Assembly (NCBI GenBank): GCA_008360975.2
Contig: CM039180.1
Span: forward strand, 15,219,122-15,283,121
Origin: Lichenostomus cassidix
Taxonomy: Eukaryota > Chordata > Aves > Passeriformes > Meliphagidae
DNA length: 64,000 nucleotides
Direction of reading: 5' to 3'
The notes beneath the pieces were generated by a model. That model had not been told where the DNA came from and did not search any database. It was given only the letters and a program-made list of their open reading frames with translations. Below are positions 14,426 to 25,900 of this stretch, one piece after another; the stretch's first letter is position 1; every line of letters begins with the position of its first letter. The translations under genes were made by a program, and so were the position numbers.

Positions 14426-17400
14426 GCTATGAGGAAAGGCAAAAGTGCCAACAGGAGCTTGGAGAGAGCTTTGGGCAGGTAGAAAAGCCACCCTGCAGTG
14501 TTCCAGAGCATCTCAGGAGCCATGCTGCCCAAGCCATTATTTAAACAATGGAGTGTGACTAAGTCACTGGAGGCCAGCACTCATGAGATCAGGCTTACTG
14601 CGTCTTAGAGATCTGGGACTTGCATCAGGACCTTTCAGCCTTTCTAGCACAACATATCCATGTACAAGAGCTTTATTTTTAGATCAAGATCTGATGTGCC
14701 TGTGCACTTGTTTGCAGGCATCTTCGCTTTCAGTGAGCAGGCTGTGCTTAGCCCCTGCAACTCTGTTGCAAAGCAGCTCAGTCAGCAAGTCCATTGCAGA
14801 TATTATTAACACCATCTCTGCCATCTCCTCTGTTTTGTATCAGCTGTTTTGTCTGCTCCCTGTTGGTTGCTGCTCCCAGTGTCACGTCTGCATTCTAGAG
14901 GCAGAGCATGGCTTGTGTCAGAGCCAGCAATGCCACACACCTCCTCACCTGAGGTCCTTTGCCAGGATGCTCCACATCAGTGCTCCTGAGGGTCACAGGT
15001 CACCCCTGCTCACCCACACTGGCTGCCCAGCCATGGAGATACCCACCTCTGCCTCCTGGTACAGACCTGGGTCTCCAAGCACATATTTCAATATGTATGA
15101 GAGACTAATGTATAGTGATCAACAATACTCACTCTCCTGCTAAAATGTCTGTGGCCCACTCAAAGATAATGGCCACCTCATTTTCTGATGCATGTCTGCT
15201 GATCGCACCTTCTCATGGCCCACAGCCTGTTGGTAATGTCTAAGGCATCAGTTGATGCCAGTGGAAAGGACACAGCATGGGTCACTGTGGCCCAGTGTGA
15301 GTTGACCAGTCTTTCTGAAAACAGAAGAGATGCATTCCCACCCGAATGGCTTCAGGAGAAGCACTAAAACCACAGTAACTGTAGTTCCTTTCACTGATGC
15401 CTTGCATTAAGAGCATAGGAGGCATTTTCCACTCCACAGGAAGCTCTGGCTGTCACTACTGCAGATGGTATGTGTTGTCCTGGAATTGAAGAGAATTCAA
15501 ATTGAGCTATTTGTGCTTTTTAATGGGAGTAACATTCACTCCCTTAGCCACTGCCCATGCCTTGTGGAGAGCAGAGTTCTGGTATCTCAGTAGCTTTGTT
15601 GGAAGGTAGAAATCAGAACCCCTGGTAGAAATCAATGCAAGCAGCTCCCACTCTCCTTGCATGTGCAATGTGAGGTGCATTGTGTTGGGTTACTTCAGTG
15701 AGGGCAGTGTGAACCAGCAACCCTTTCACAGCCTCCTTTTTCCTCTGTTTTAGCTCCAGTGAAAACACTGATCACAGTCAACTTTGCTAAAAAAATCCTG
15801 CTGTGCTTTCTTATAGCAGTGTTACAGGACAGATTTATCCCAAAACAGTGAAATTTCCTCCAACAAATGAAGACAGAGCAGACAGCAATGGCCTACAGTC
15901 CCAAACCTGAGCAATGGACATGAGTATGGTGCAATACTTTATTTGCTGGGTGGATGAGTTTGGACTGCTGAGGCTGCACAGCCACCAATCTTTGGATATT
16001 CCTGTTCATTGCATCCATCTTCTGCACTGGTCCATCCATTACTGCCTGGTGTTTCCACAACAAAAACTTCAGGATGGACTCCCTGAACACATGAAACAGC
16101 AACTTGTGCTTCTTCCCCACCTCACCTTCCTCCACTGAATCTGTAACCTCTTTTTTGCAGCAAAAAATACAAACTCTTCTTCTGTTGGCTCAAAGCTTTG
16201 CCTACACACAGAGGAGAACAAATAGTACTATCTGCTGTTCTGGTAAAAGAATACGCCTATATTTACTCTTTCCCAACCCTGTTGCCAATGTATTGAGGAT
16301 TTTCTGAAAGTCTTAACTAGAAAATTACAACCACAGCAACACCTAGGTGTTCAGATTTTCCCTGTTTTCCATAGAAAATTCAAACACTATGAGAACACAA
16401 TGGAAATGGGAGGCTCCAACCATCTGAAAGCTACTTACTGGGCTGTTTTTTCATCTAGGGGTAGGGCAGCATCTACCAGCAAAGCAATCCTCAGAGTAGT
16501 TGTTTGTCTTATAGGTATTGCTGAGGAAATAGCAAACATCTACCTTAAATGCATCCATCAGAGATTCAGACAGCATTCTGTGAAAACATGGTATCTCGGT
16601 ACTAGACAGTATCCGATTCGATTGAAGACTTTATGCAGCTACTGGTTCTACAGCAACCCTGTCAATACCAGCTCTTTTCTATAGACCTCCTTCTTTGGTG
16701 GTAAACAAAATTCAGCTTCAAGCAGTTTATCTTATCAATAGGCACTTGAACATTCTTCTCTGTCTAAATCATAATACTGTTTAGGCAAAGAACAGGCAAC
16801 TGAAAGGGAACAGAATAGCCCAGGGAGTGAATTCCCCAAAGGCAACAAGCTGCTCTCTGTGCCCACATGTAAATACAGTAAGGGAGATTCAGCTAAGTGA
16901 GTAACCAAGGGTTTCTAACTAAAAATCTTTAAGAAATCTATTTTGATGGGTAATCTGCTTTGCAGAATATACATCACTGAAAGCTTAGAAGAACAGATTA
17001 CACAAACACGTGCTAGGAACTGCACAGGTATTGCTGTAGGGAAGCTTTTTTTTTTTTTTTTTGTGGAAACTTTCCCTGACATTACAAGGTCTAAGGGACA
17101 GACCCTCAGCTGGGGTGAGTTGCTATCCCACCACCTTAACCTCAGCAGCATTAAAACACTAACCTAGCATTTCTTCTTGTTGTCCAATCTCCCCTTTCCT
17201 AAAATACAGCTGCTAAATATTAACATGAAATATAATATTTGGCAGATTAAATTGAAGAGTCATTTCAGAATGTTGCACATTGCTAGAGGAAGTCATGAGG
17301 CTGCTTTTATGATTCTCCTTTAACAGCTCTTCTAGTGATGCTGCTGGCATGCTAAAGTTTGTGAGTGGAAATAGAGGGTGAGTGACCCAGCATTTTTTTT

Positions 17401-18303
17401 AGAAATATGTCTTCATAACAGTGATGAAGCTTTTATTCTCTCTGCCAGTTGTAAATAGTCAAACTTCTAGCAATCTACTCAAACCTTTAGTGCTAGCTTT
17501 ACTGTGCAGTTACAGTACACATACCCAGGTGAAGTTTTCCAGAAAAATAAATGGGAAAAAAATGTGTATTTTGTGTTCATATTTCTTCTTTTATTTTTCT
17601 TCATTTTTGTATTTGCTTTGCAGTTTTCATCCTTTCCAGAATTTGCTCTTCATGGATTTTTTAATTTGCATCTCTTCTGTTATTCTTTCAATAATTTTCC
17701 TTTATGAATAATTATTTTTCCTCTTATATTTTTCCTTTTCTACACTATTGAACTATTGAAAAAAAGAGATTAAAAACCCCTTCATTTTATTTATTGCTGA
17801 AGGATTTCTACAAAATAAGGCAGAAATTTGCAACTTAGGTGAAATAGCTACCAACAAGAGCAAATCACCCTTTCAGACACGCAAGAGTCTCAAAGGAGCC
17901 AACATTTTTTGAAGACCACCTCACTGGCAATTTTGGTAGGCACATATTAGGAATCATTTCTAAACATTAGCAAATTGAATTTAAAAATTGTTAATACTCT
18001 CACTGCAGAGTGTTTGAAAGGCATGACTGAAGAATGAATGCCCCACTCCCTTCTAATTAATTGGACTAGTCATGCATTAATTAAGAACATGTATAAGCCT
18101 TTGCAAGAAGTACATCATGTACATGAAAGTGGGAAAAGACAGAAGTTGGGAAGACTGTCGCTTCAGTATGGACAGAACTCATTTACTGCAACTTAAACAC
18201 CAGTTAGAATCTATTAAATTACTTAACTCTACTGGTGAAATAAGAGCAATGTCACTAATGAGAATAGAAATTATTAATTCCTGTTACTCATTTACTTCAC
18301 AGG
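14426..18303. other. Intergenic DNA, unresolved open frames
   Basis: GC-richer from 14.4 to 15.7 kb, then AT-rich. It has a 186-codon plus-strand frame at 14583-15143 and mutually overlapping frames at 15893-16138 on both strands, none recognised. A T17 run lies at 17046-17062. There is no supported gene. Confidence 0.55.
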
Positions 18304-18888
18304 GAATTTATTTCTGTGTTCAGTTCTGGGCCCCTCATTAGAAGAGATGCTGGATCGTGTCCACAGTAGGGCAGTGGAGCTGGGTAACTGTCTGGAGCAC
18401 AAGACTGGTGAGGAGCTGCTGAGGGAGCTGGGGGTGTTTATTCTGGAGAAAAGGGGGCTCAGGGGAGACCTTATTACACTCTACAACTACCTGAAAAGAG
18501 CTTGTAGCCAGGTGGGGGTTGGTCTCCTTTTCTGTATAAAAGCAACAGAACAAGAGGAAATGGCCTCAAGTTAAAGCTAATATGAGCTTTAGACTTGAGT
18601 TGATCTTTAAAGTTCCTTCCAATCCAAGTTCCTATGAAGTTGTGTTGTTTAGATTTGGTATAAGAAAAACTTCTTCTAGGAAAGGATTACCAAGCATTGG
18701 AACAAGCTGCCCAGGGAAGTGCCTAAAACACAATCCCTGGAGGTATTTTAAAGATGTATAGATATGGCCCTTAGGGACATGATTTAGTGTTGGACTTGGC
18801 AGTCCTGGTTTAAGGGTTGGGCTTTATGATACTAAAGGTCTTTCCAACCTAAATGGTTCTAAGACTCTATTATTCTATTACTTGAATT
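18304..18888 (+). mobile_element. CR1 LINE 3' fragment
   Basis: Plus-oriented CR1. It runs from CAGTTCTGGGCCCCTCATT, through GAGGAGCTGCTGAGGGAGCT and a polymerase-tail coding remnant, to a degenerate ATTCT-type 3' tail near 18870-18888. It is 5'-truncated and frame-broken. Confidence 0.93.
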
Positions 18889-18944
18889 ATAAGACACATG
18901 TTTAGAGAAATTTCTGATTCTAGACCATCCTCCTCAGGATGGGG

Positions 18945-19737
18945 TAAGATTGGTGAAAAGCTCATGGGTCAAGCTAAGGACAGGGAGGCCCCTCAGCAAC
19001 TACAGTCAGGGGCAAAACAAAGTCAACTTGGGGAAAATTAATTTTATTGCCAATTAATACCAGAGTAAAATAGAAATAAACCGAAACCTAAGCTCGCCAC
19101 CTTCTCTCCTCCCTCTCTGCCTCATTCCCGTGCTCAACTTTACTTCTGACTCTTCAACTTCATCCTACCCACCTTGAGCAGTGCAGGGGGATGGAGAAAT
19201 GGGGGTTCTAGTGAGTTCAACACTTTTATTTCCCTTACTTCTTCCCCTTTCCTGAAGAGGAAGGGATCCCCCATGGGCCACAGTTTCTGCCAAAAATACC
19301 CACTCATGTCTGTGCTCCTCCCCATGGCTGCAGCTCCTGCCAGAAAACCTGCTCCAGCATGGGCTCTCCATGGGCTGCAGCTTCCCTCAGGGCACATCCA
19401 CCTGCTCCAATGTGGGATCCTCCACAGGGGAATCTCATCTGGTGCCCAGACCACCTCCTCCCCCTTCTTCACTGTCCTGAAGTGTCTGCAGGATGTTTAT
19501 TTTCCACTCACCCCTTTCACTGCTGTTGAGCAGCATTTTTTACCCCTACTTATTTATGATATCACACAAGTGCTTAGCAGTGCCATCCCATGAGCTCAGC
19601 TTTGGCCAGTGGCAGGTTCATCTTGGAGCTGGCTGGGGAAATGACTGTCTGACATGGGAGCATCCTCTGCTGTCCTTCCACAAGTCACTGTTGCAGTCCC
19701 ACAGCTACCAAAACCTTGCCACACAAAAACAATATAC
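18945..19737 (-). mobile_element. Endogenous retrovirus LTR piece (probable solo LTR)
   Basis: About 790 bp matching, as I remember it, a common LTR of songbirds and other modern birds. The plus strand shows CAAAACAAAGTCAACTTGGG, repeated CTGCTCCANCATGGG-type units around 19347-19410, and GCTACCAAAACCTTGCCACA near the far end. That last motif is the LTR start read backwards, so the LTR points along the minus strand. No gag, pol or env sequence adjoins it. Family name and integrity need a repeat library. Confidence 0.75.
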
Positions 19738-20239
19738 TTCAAAAGCAGAAGGGTCTACAGTGCCAAAAAACATGTTCTCCTTCTGTGCCCATTGTTTATC
19801 TACAATGAACATGTTTTACTTGTTAGAATATGTACTTCATCTGTAGTAATTATTGCAACAAAATTCTAGACCCCCATCTATTTAACACACACTACTTATA
19901 GTATAATATATATTTCATGCTTCTTAGAACAGCAGTTTGTTTTCACTTCCATAATAATAACTTTAAATAGCTGCATTATAATAATATTTATATCTAGTAT
20001 ACTCTAGTAGAGTTGCTTAGTTTTACCCTTAGTCCAGCTTCACTAGTTGCTTTCCTTCACTCTCAGTGTTTGCTCACACTCACACTTGCCACGAAGCAGT
20101 CGTCAACCCAAATGGAAGGTTATGAATTGCGTCACTTGGTTTGATCTGCCCACAGTGGGTACACTAAGCACACTACTGCCAGATTTCTGTCAAAGTGAGA
20201 TTTTTTTTTCAAATCAAGCTGTGAAAGAAAAAAGCCAAT
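19738..20239. other. Short intergenic stretch between LTR and CERK 3' end
   Basis: AT-rich, with TA-rich runs around 19890-20010. No gene, repeat or regulatory site that I can name. Confidence 0.5.
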
Positions 20240-20259
20240 GTATTGTTGTACAATGCGGT

Positions 20260-20265
20260 TTTATT
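20260..20265 (-). promoter_or_regulatory. CERK: Candidate distal poly(A) signal AATAAA for CERK
   Basis: On the minus strand AATAAA is followed 25-40 nt downstream by a T-rich stretch (GGCTTTTTTCTTTC), the usual arrangement of a cleavage site. It is the last such signal before the LTR piece at 18.9-19.7 kb. Confidence 0.4.
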
Positions 20266-22313
20266 TTTTTAATGAAATGCCCTAGCATCATAAAACAGAA
20301 CACATTTTCTAATCTTGAAGCCAGCAAGATTGAAAAAAAAGAAAAATCGAAGTTGGTTTTCCTGTACATAATTTCCATACTAAGATTACATTCAGAGAAA
20401 CAAAAAACCCTAGAATTAAATGTAAGCAGACATTACTTATGTAGCTCTCTTAAAGATAAACTGGACATGTCATACAATTCACATATGGCTCTTTGCTAGT
20501 TTAATATGCTACAAATAGAATTATTCAAATGCAACTATGCAGCTTTTCTACTACCTAAGACCTTTTCATTTTATTATGTTGCAATACCTTTATTATTTAC
20601 TTCACACTTCTTTACCATAGCATACAATGATCTTTCCTCCTTTTCTGGTGGCTTTTTCTCAGAAAGGAAACCTTCACTGTGACTTTCTTTGGAAACACCA
20701 AGCACTCAGTTGCAGATACTCAAATATTCAAAGCATTTCAATTTACATTCACTAGGAGATTAAGAGATTTTTCAAGTAGGGGTCTCATGACTTGCTAATA
20801 AACTAATGGAAAGAGCTGGCTAGTATTTATTCCTGTTCACATTGATAACAATGTGCTCTGGATACCTGCAATGCCTCAAACTTCCTCACTGTTGGTAAGC
20901 TGAGTGTGCACCATTATCTCCTGCACAAGAATTACTGTAATTTGGAAGTCTGGGTAGTCTCACAATATTCATGGATAGACCACAATAAGCATAGACATTT
21001 TTAAACAAATGACACTTTCGAAAAATATTCACATTTGTAGAACTGCATGATTTCATTTTCAATGGGAATCTTACCTCAAAAGTACTATTCCACTTATTAA
21101 ACATGGCTTTAAAAATACAGTGTATTTAACACCTGTTACAAATGTCAGAAAAACATTGGATGAATCAACATTTCAATGCATTGTATTAATAAGGAAAGCA
21201 AAGAGCAGTAGATTTGGAAAAGTATTCAAGTATTTTCTGGAATACTATATAACAAAATAAAGATCCTAAACTTTGTATGATTATACTTCAGGCAAATATA
21301 ATTTGCAAGTGCTTTTTGTCATATAGAGCAATATGAACAATACTTTGTAGCAAAGATACAGCACACAATTTTGATAATACACAAAACTGGAATGTTAATA
21401 ACTACAATAGAAAAAATAACCTGCCATTTGTAACAATATTCAAGTGCTTCAGTAATAAAATGACCAATCACCATGGCTTACATTGACCAAATATATGAGA
21501 GACATGAAACTAACACAAGCTGGATGACAGAAGTACCAATAAATACACATGAATACAGAACCATCAGCTGTTTGGACACAAAACCCCCTCAGATGTAGTA
21601 AATTTTAAAGAGAACTTTAAACTTAAAGGAACACTTAAAAAAAGACAGAACAGGGGCTAACTTCTGGTCCTCAAACAGGAATAAGTCTGTACAAGAAGAG
21701 CAAAATTTAGCCCCAACCCTGGACACAAAACATGTATGTGCTAGCTTCAACACACAAAACTGTACACAACTTAAATAATCACTCCATAGCTCTATATGAC
21801 AGTATAATGTTTTTTGTTATAAAAACAAATCAGCACAGTGAATTCATGATTTGTCAGATGCCAGTTTCTTCCCTTGGCTTCCCAAAACAAGTTATTTTGT
21901 TTCATATTTAGTTAAACAAACATCATTTTAAGGACTTTCAATCATCAAATCATATTTCTAGACTTAACAATTTCAGCACCTTATTTTGCAAAGACATTTT
22001 AATGTATGGAGTAGAATGTCCAAAGAATTGTGTACTGAAGAGGGAAACTTTTAATATGTTAATATTAGGTATTTTTAAAAAATTAAAACTTGCTGGTGTT
22101 TGAGATCTTATTTATATTTTCCTTTGCCTGTGCCTTCCTGATATTATACAAGTATTCCTGCAATTTGCTTGCAAGACATTTCAGTTGCACTGTGTGGTAT
22201 TTGGTATCATCTAAACTGTCACAAAACCCTTTATAATCCCAAAAAGTATGATGCAAGGACGCCTTCAAAGACAGAATATATAGGATGAGGTGTGACCTGA
22301 ATATAGTTGTGCT

Positions 22314-22319
22314 TTTATT
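22314..22319 (-). promoter_or_regulatory. CERK: Candidate proximal poly(A) signal AATAAA for CERK
   Basis: AATAAA on the minus strand about 580 nt after the stop codon. The downstream sequence is less clearly T/GT-rich than at the distal signal, so use of this one is uncertain. Confidence 0.25.
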
Positions 22320-22895
22320 TTTCAAAGTATTTGTACACTATTATTACTACTTAAAGCCAGGAATGTATGTTTGAATTGCATTGATAAGTTGCAAGGTATT
22401 GTCAGAATTACAAAATGCAAGAGTTAAAAAAAAAAAAAAAAAGATGAGAATGACAAGACAAGACTGTTGTCCAGCATTTAAGCCACATGCAACTACATAA
22501 CACTCCCAGCCAAAAACATCTTCTCAGACACTGAAAATGTCTTGCCTTGGTGCCAATGGGAAGTCCAATGTTTCGTAACATTTACATATTATTGCAACAC
22601 AACTGCTAAATTAGCTCTCTAGAAAAGCACAGAGAATTTATCAGTGATCATGAATACACAGATAAAGGCCAATCCTCTCTTTTCTAACATAACTTAGATT
22701 ACATTGCTCCAAGATATATTTTGATGATTACAATATTTTTTTTTAAATTACACTATCCACTAAGATGTCTAAAATGATACTGAAGCCATTAAAAAAATCT
22801 AAAAGTTTAAAATACTTGTCAATTTGACTAAAATGCATATTTACTCAATTTCCTTGAGCTTTTATATTTTCTCCTCCCCATTGGAGGAACAATGT

Positions 22896-22995
22896 CTATA
22901 GCAATTGTTCAATGCTACTCTGGCTGTAGGCAGCTTCATCTTTACCGTTTTCCTCAATTCCCCTTGCAAACAGTTTCATTAACTGGCAGTGAACC
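22896..22995 (-). CDS. CERK: CERK coding exon 13 (stop codon)
   Basis: 100 coding nt finishing residues 511-543 with a TAG stop at 22898-22896. [16 protein letters not shown] matches mammals. The last 17 residues ([16 protein letters not shown] and its lead-in) are longer than, and unlike, the short mammalian tail. The acceptor is TTTTCAG|GGTTC. Confidence 0.95.
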
Positions 22996-25900
22996 CTGAA
23001 AATATATAGAAATCAATTAGTAAGAAATAAATGGGTACAACATATTTAATTCTAGTAATTTAATACCAATAATCCATTAATTTCAAACCGCTGGACAAAG
23101 TTCCTTACTCCTGACTACAGAAACCACGCCCTCATTTTTCATACAATCCTCCCCTGCAAAGAGGGCTGGATGCTTCCATGTATCCTGTTATTCCTCCTGT
23201 CCACACAAAAAGTTCTATGAGCACTTAGATGAGCCAATCTTTTACATGTACAAATATACAGCATTTATAAAACTCACCTTTGGACTGTTAAGTGACTATG
23301 TTTTAATGGAACACATTTGTATGTAAATATGATGGATTTAGTTCCCTTTGTTCTATAAACAACAAATAAAACAAGCAACCAAAACTAATCCAAACAAAAA
23401 AAAACCAAACCAGAAGAACAAACCACCTTTCAAATTTTACAGACTTCTTTTCTAATTTGATTATTTGCACAACTGCAAAATTCTTTCTCCATATGCGAAG
23501 ACTGGAGATAAGACTCCGTGCTGTGTGCCAAAAAAAGAGAAGTATGGGACATATTCAGTATTTCTGCACGATAAAGATGCTTACTTAAGCTAAATAGGAA
23601 AAGCTATTGCTCATACTAATGAGGTATTCCACTCATTTAAAAAGAATCCTTCCAACACCATCTTCACTTTCAGCACTTTAAGCACATAATACCAGTTCCT
23701 AAGAAGTAACTATGACTTCAAAGGTAGGGCCATCCATCTCACTCAGAGTGATCATTTACAACTTACATGGTTGCAGTATCCTCTGGAAAGGATTCAAAAC
23801 GGTAACAAAAATATTTAAGTTTATTATCAGAAGACTCAAATTTGCTATGCACAGGCATCTTTTTGGGATGTCTCTATGAGTGTCTTTAAAGTCAATGGGA
23901 AAGCTTAATGTGTTCTGCTACATAGAAAAATTGAAGCTTACCTCACTTCAATTGCTGAACTATCCAGAGTTTCTCCATCACAATTCCAGGTGCTATTAAC
24001 AATATTACAGCAACAGGCTGGATGATCTCTGCAGAACTGGCCAAAACGTTTCTTTCCTATGTCCATGACATTGCTTTCGTTGTCTTCTGAAAGTTTTGAT
24101 ATAAATTGGAAACACTTCACCCGATAAACATCTACAAATGGAAAGTCAAACTACAAAAAAGCAAATCAGACAATTACAATTAAATACACTTGATGTGTAA
24201 AGTAACTCAGCATGCAGCATTTTGTACTCAAGAAAAGCCTGTCCACTCCAATTTTCTAGAGAAGCTGACCTGAGGCATAGAGTGATTTTTGAAAAACTGC
24301 ACAAGTCAAAAACAACAAAGCCAAAATGAAACCTTACTTCTCAATGGTCCTTTTCAAGCAGATGCAATACTGCTACTGTGTAACAACCAGATAACAGGTT
24401 CGGGGATTACGAGTAAATGGATTATAAAAACTATTTTAAATAAACTATAAAAATCATTATAACATGGTATAAAAGTCAAAAATGTTTGGATTGTATCTCT
24501 GCACGATCCTCAGGACCTGTTTAAGTACAGTCCTTAAGACACTTAGGCTTTTCTGAAAGTCTTCTGCTTTTGCCCTTGGAACAATGCCCTGAAGGTGGGA
24601 ATTCCATGGCTGTGTGATCAAATCACAGAGCTGGGGATACATGAAAATAACAGAGGGCAGTATTATTACAAAATAAAAGTATTTTTAACTAGTTAATTCA
24701 GCTAGAAAAAGCAGGTCAATTAGGAGATTGCTCTTAAAGCAGAGGCTTTTTACACTACGATACTGTACAATTGCTTTAAAACAGGCTACATTAATTGAAA
24801 AAACAAAAAATTAGAGGGTGCCCCCATCTGCCCTGAAAGCAACTTAAGAGATATAGAGCTAAATATTCAGCAAGCTGTAGTGAATACAGACAGGTCATTT
24901 AGCAAAGGCCATGGAGTACATCTGTGTATGTCTATGGGAAGGCAAGGAAGCAAACATGAAGAAACAGTTTACCCATAAAACAGTCTGTGTGGATGTACAG
25001 TCACCCTTTTCTTCCCTTTTTTTTTCCTTCAAATTTCGTTAAGTTTTCAAAAAGGGTTTCCCACTACTATGGTGAAGCCATCCCTATTAGAAGCCATCCC
25101 TGGCTACCTTTCAAATTGGCTGTAATATTGAAAGGTAGCCAAGGATGACTTCAAATGATTGAAAACATCAAGGGAACAGTGAGTGAGGAGTGAAGGAAAG
25201 AAGAGGAGATTGAGAACAGCAGGAAGGACAAATACAGACACATTCACAATGTCCCAGGAACTGGTAATGAGAAAATTAAAAAAAAAGAATCTACACTAAT
25301 TCTTTTACAGAGGAAGAGGAATGGCATCATAAACATGTGATATTTGTTATTGCTTTTATGCACTGGATATGACATTAGTCCATTGTTCAGATAATTTCCA
25401 AAACATGTGAATAATATCAGACTGTGACAAATATTAAATGCATGTATTCACAGCCATAGCTCTGTTTCAACAGATACTGCAATCCAAAGCATTGATGAAT
25501 CTTCCCCTGACAGCTACAACACATGCAAGAAATAATGTTGAAGCTGAATGCATAAAGCTCATATCCTGGTCACTTAATGTAGTGAAATACTGCTCAAAGC
25601 CTGCAGTTTACAATCAAACTGCAGTTCTGGTAACTTTCTTCTAAATCACATTTTTATACAGTTCACAAAAGTGATTTATTATTCTTTACCACATCGACCT
25701 CAGCTATTCATGCTGTGAGTAGTTTTTCATGCTGTGAGCAGTTTTTCATGACAACTACATGAGGGCACAGTTGTGATAAAACAACTTTAAATATTGTCTA
25801 AACAGCAAATACATGGAAAAGCTTACAAAACTGTATTCAGTTGGCCAAAGTGGAATTTTGTTAGAATGCTATGGCCAAAGAGCTGACTTTGGTAAAATGT

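Larger units (their letters stand above)
20240..22895 (-). other. CERK: Probable CERK 3' UTR
   Basis: AT-rich sequence directly after the stop codon, with no recognisable transposon copy, unlike the DNA just beyond it. It runs to a candidate poly(A) signal at 20260-20265. The inferred length of about 2.6 kb agrees with the long 3' UTR I recall for mammalian CERK mRNA. Open frames here, on either strand, look fortuitous. The end point is inferred, not seen; a nearer signal at 22314-22319 could give a short form. Confidence 0.5.

Noticed and set aside
18347..18574. Open frame with an LRELGVFILEKRGLRGDL-type motif
   Set aside because: This is the decayed CR1 polymerase tail, not a host gene.
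19174..19593. 139-codon frame in the LTR piece
   Set aside because: The LTR is non-coding; its GC-rich tandem units happen to be open on both strands.
20047..20499. 150-codon plus-strand frame
   Set aside because: It overlaps the distal CERK 3' UTR region antisense, has no recognised domain and uses a Ser/Leu/Lys mix typical of translated AT-rich non-coding DNA.
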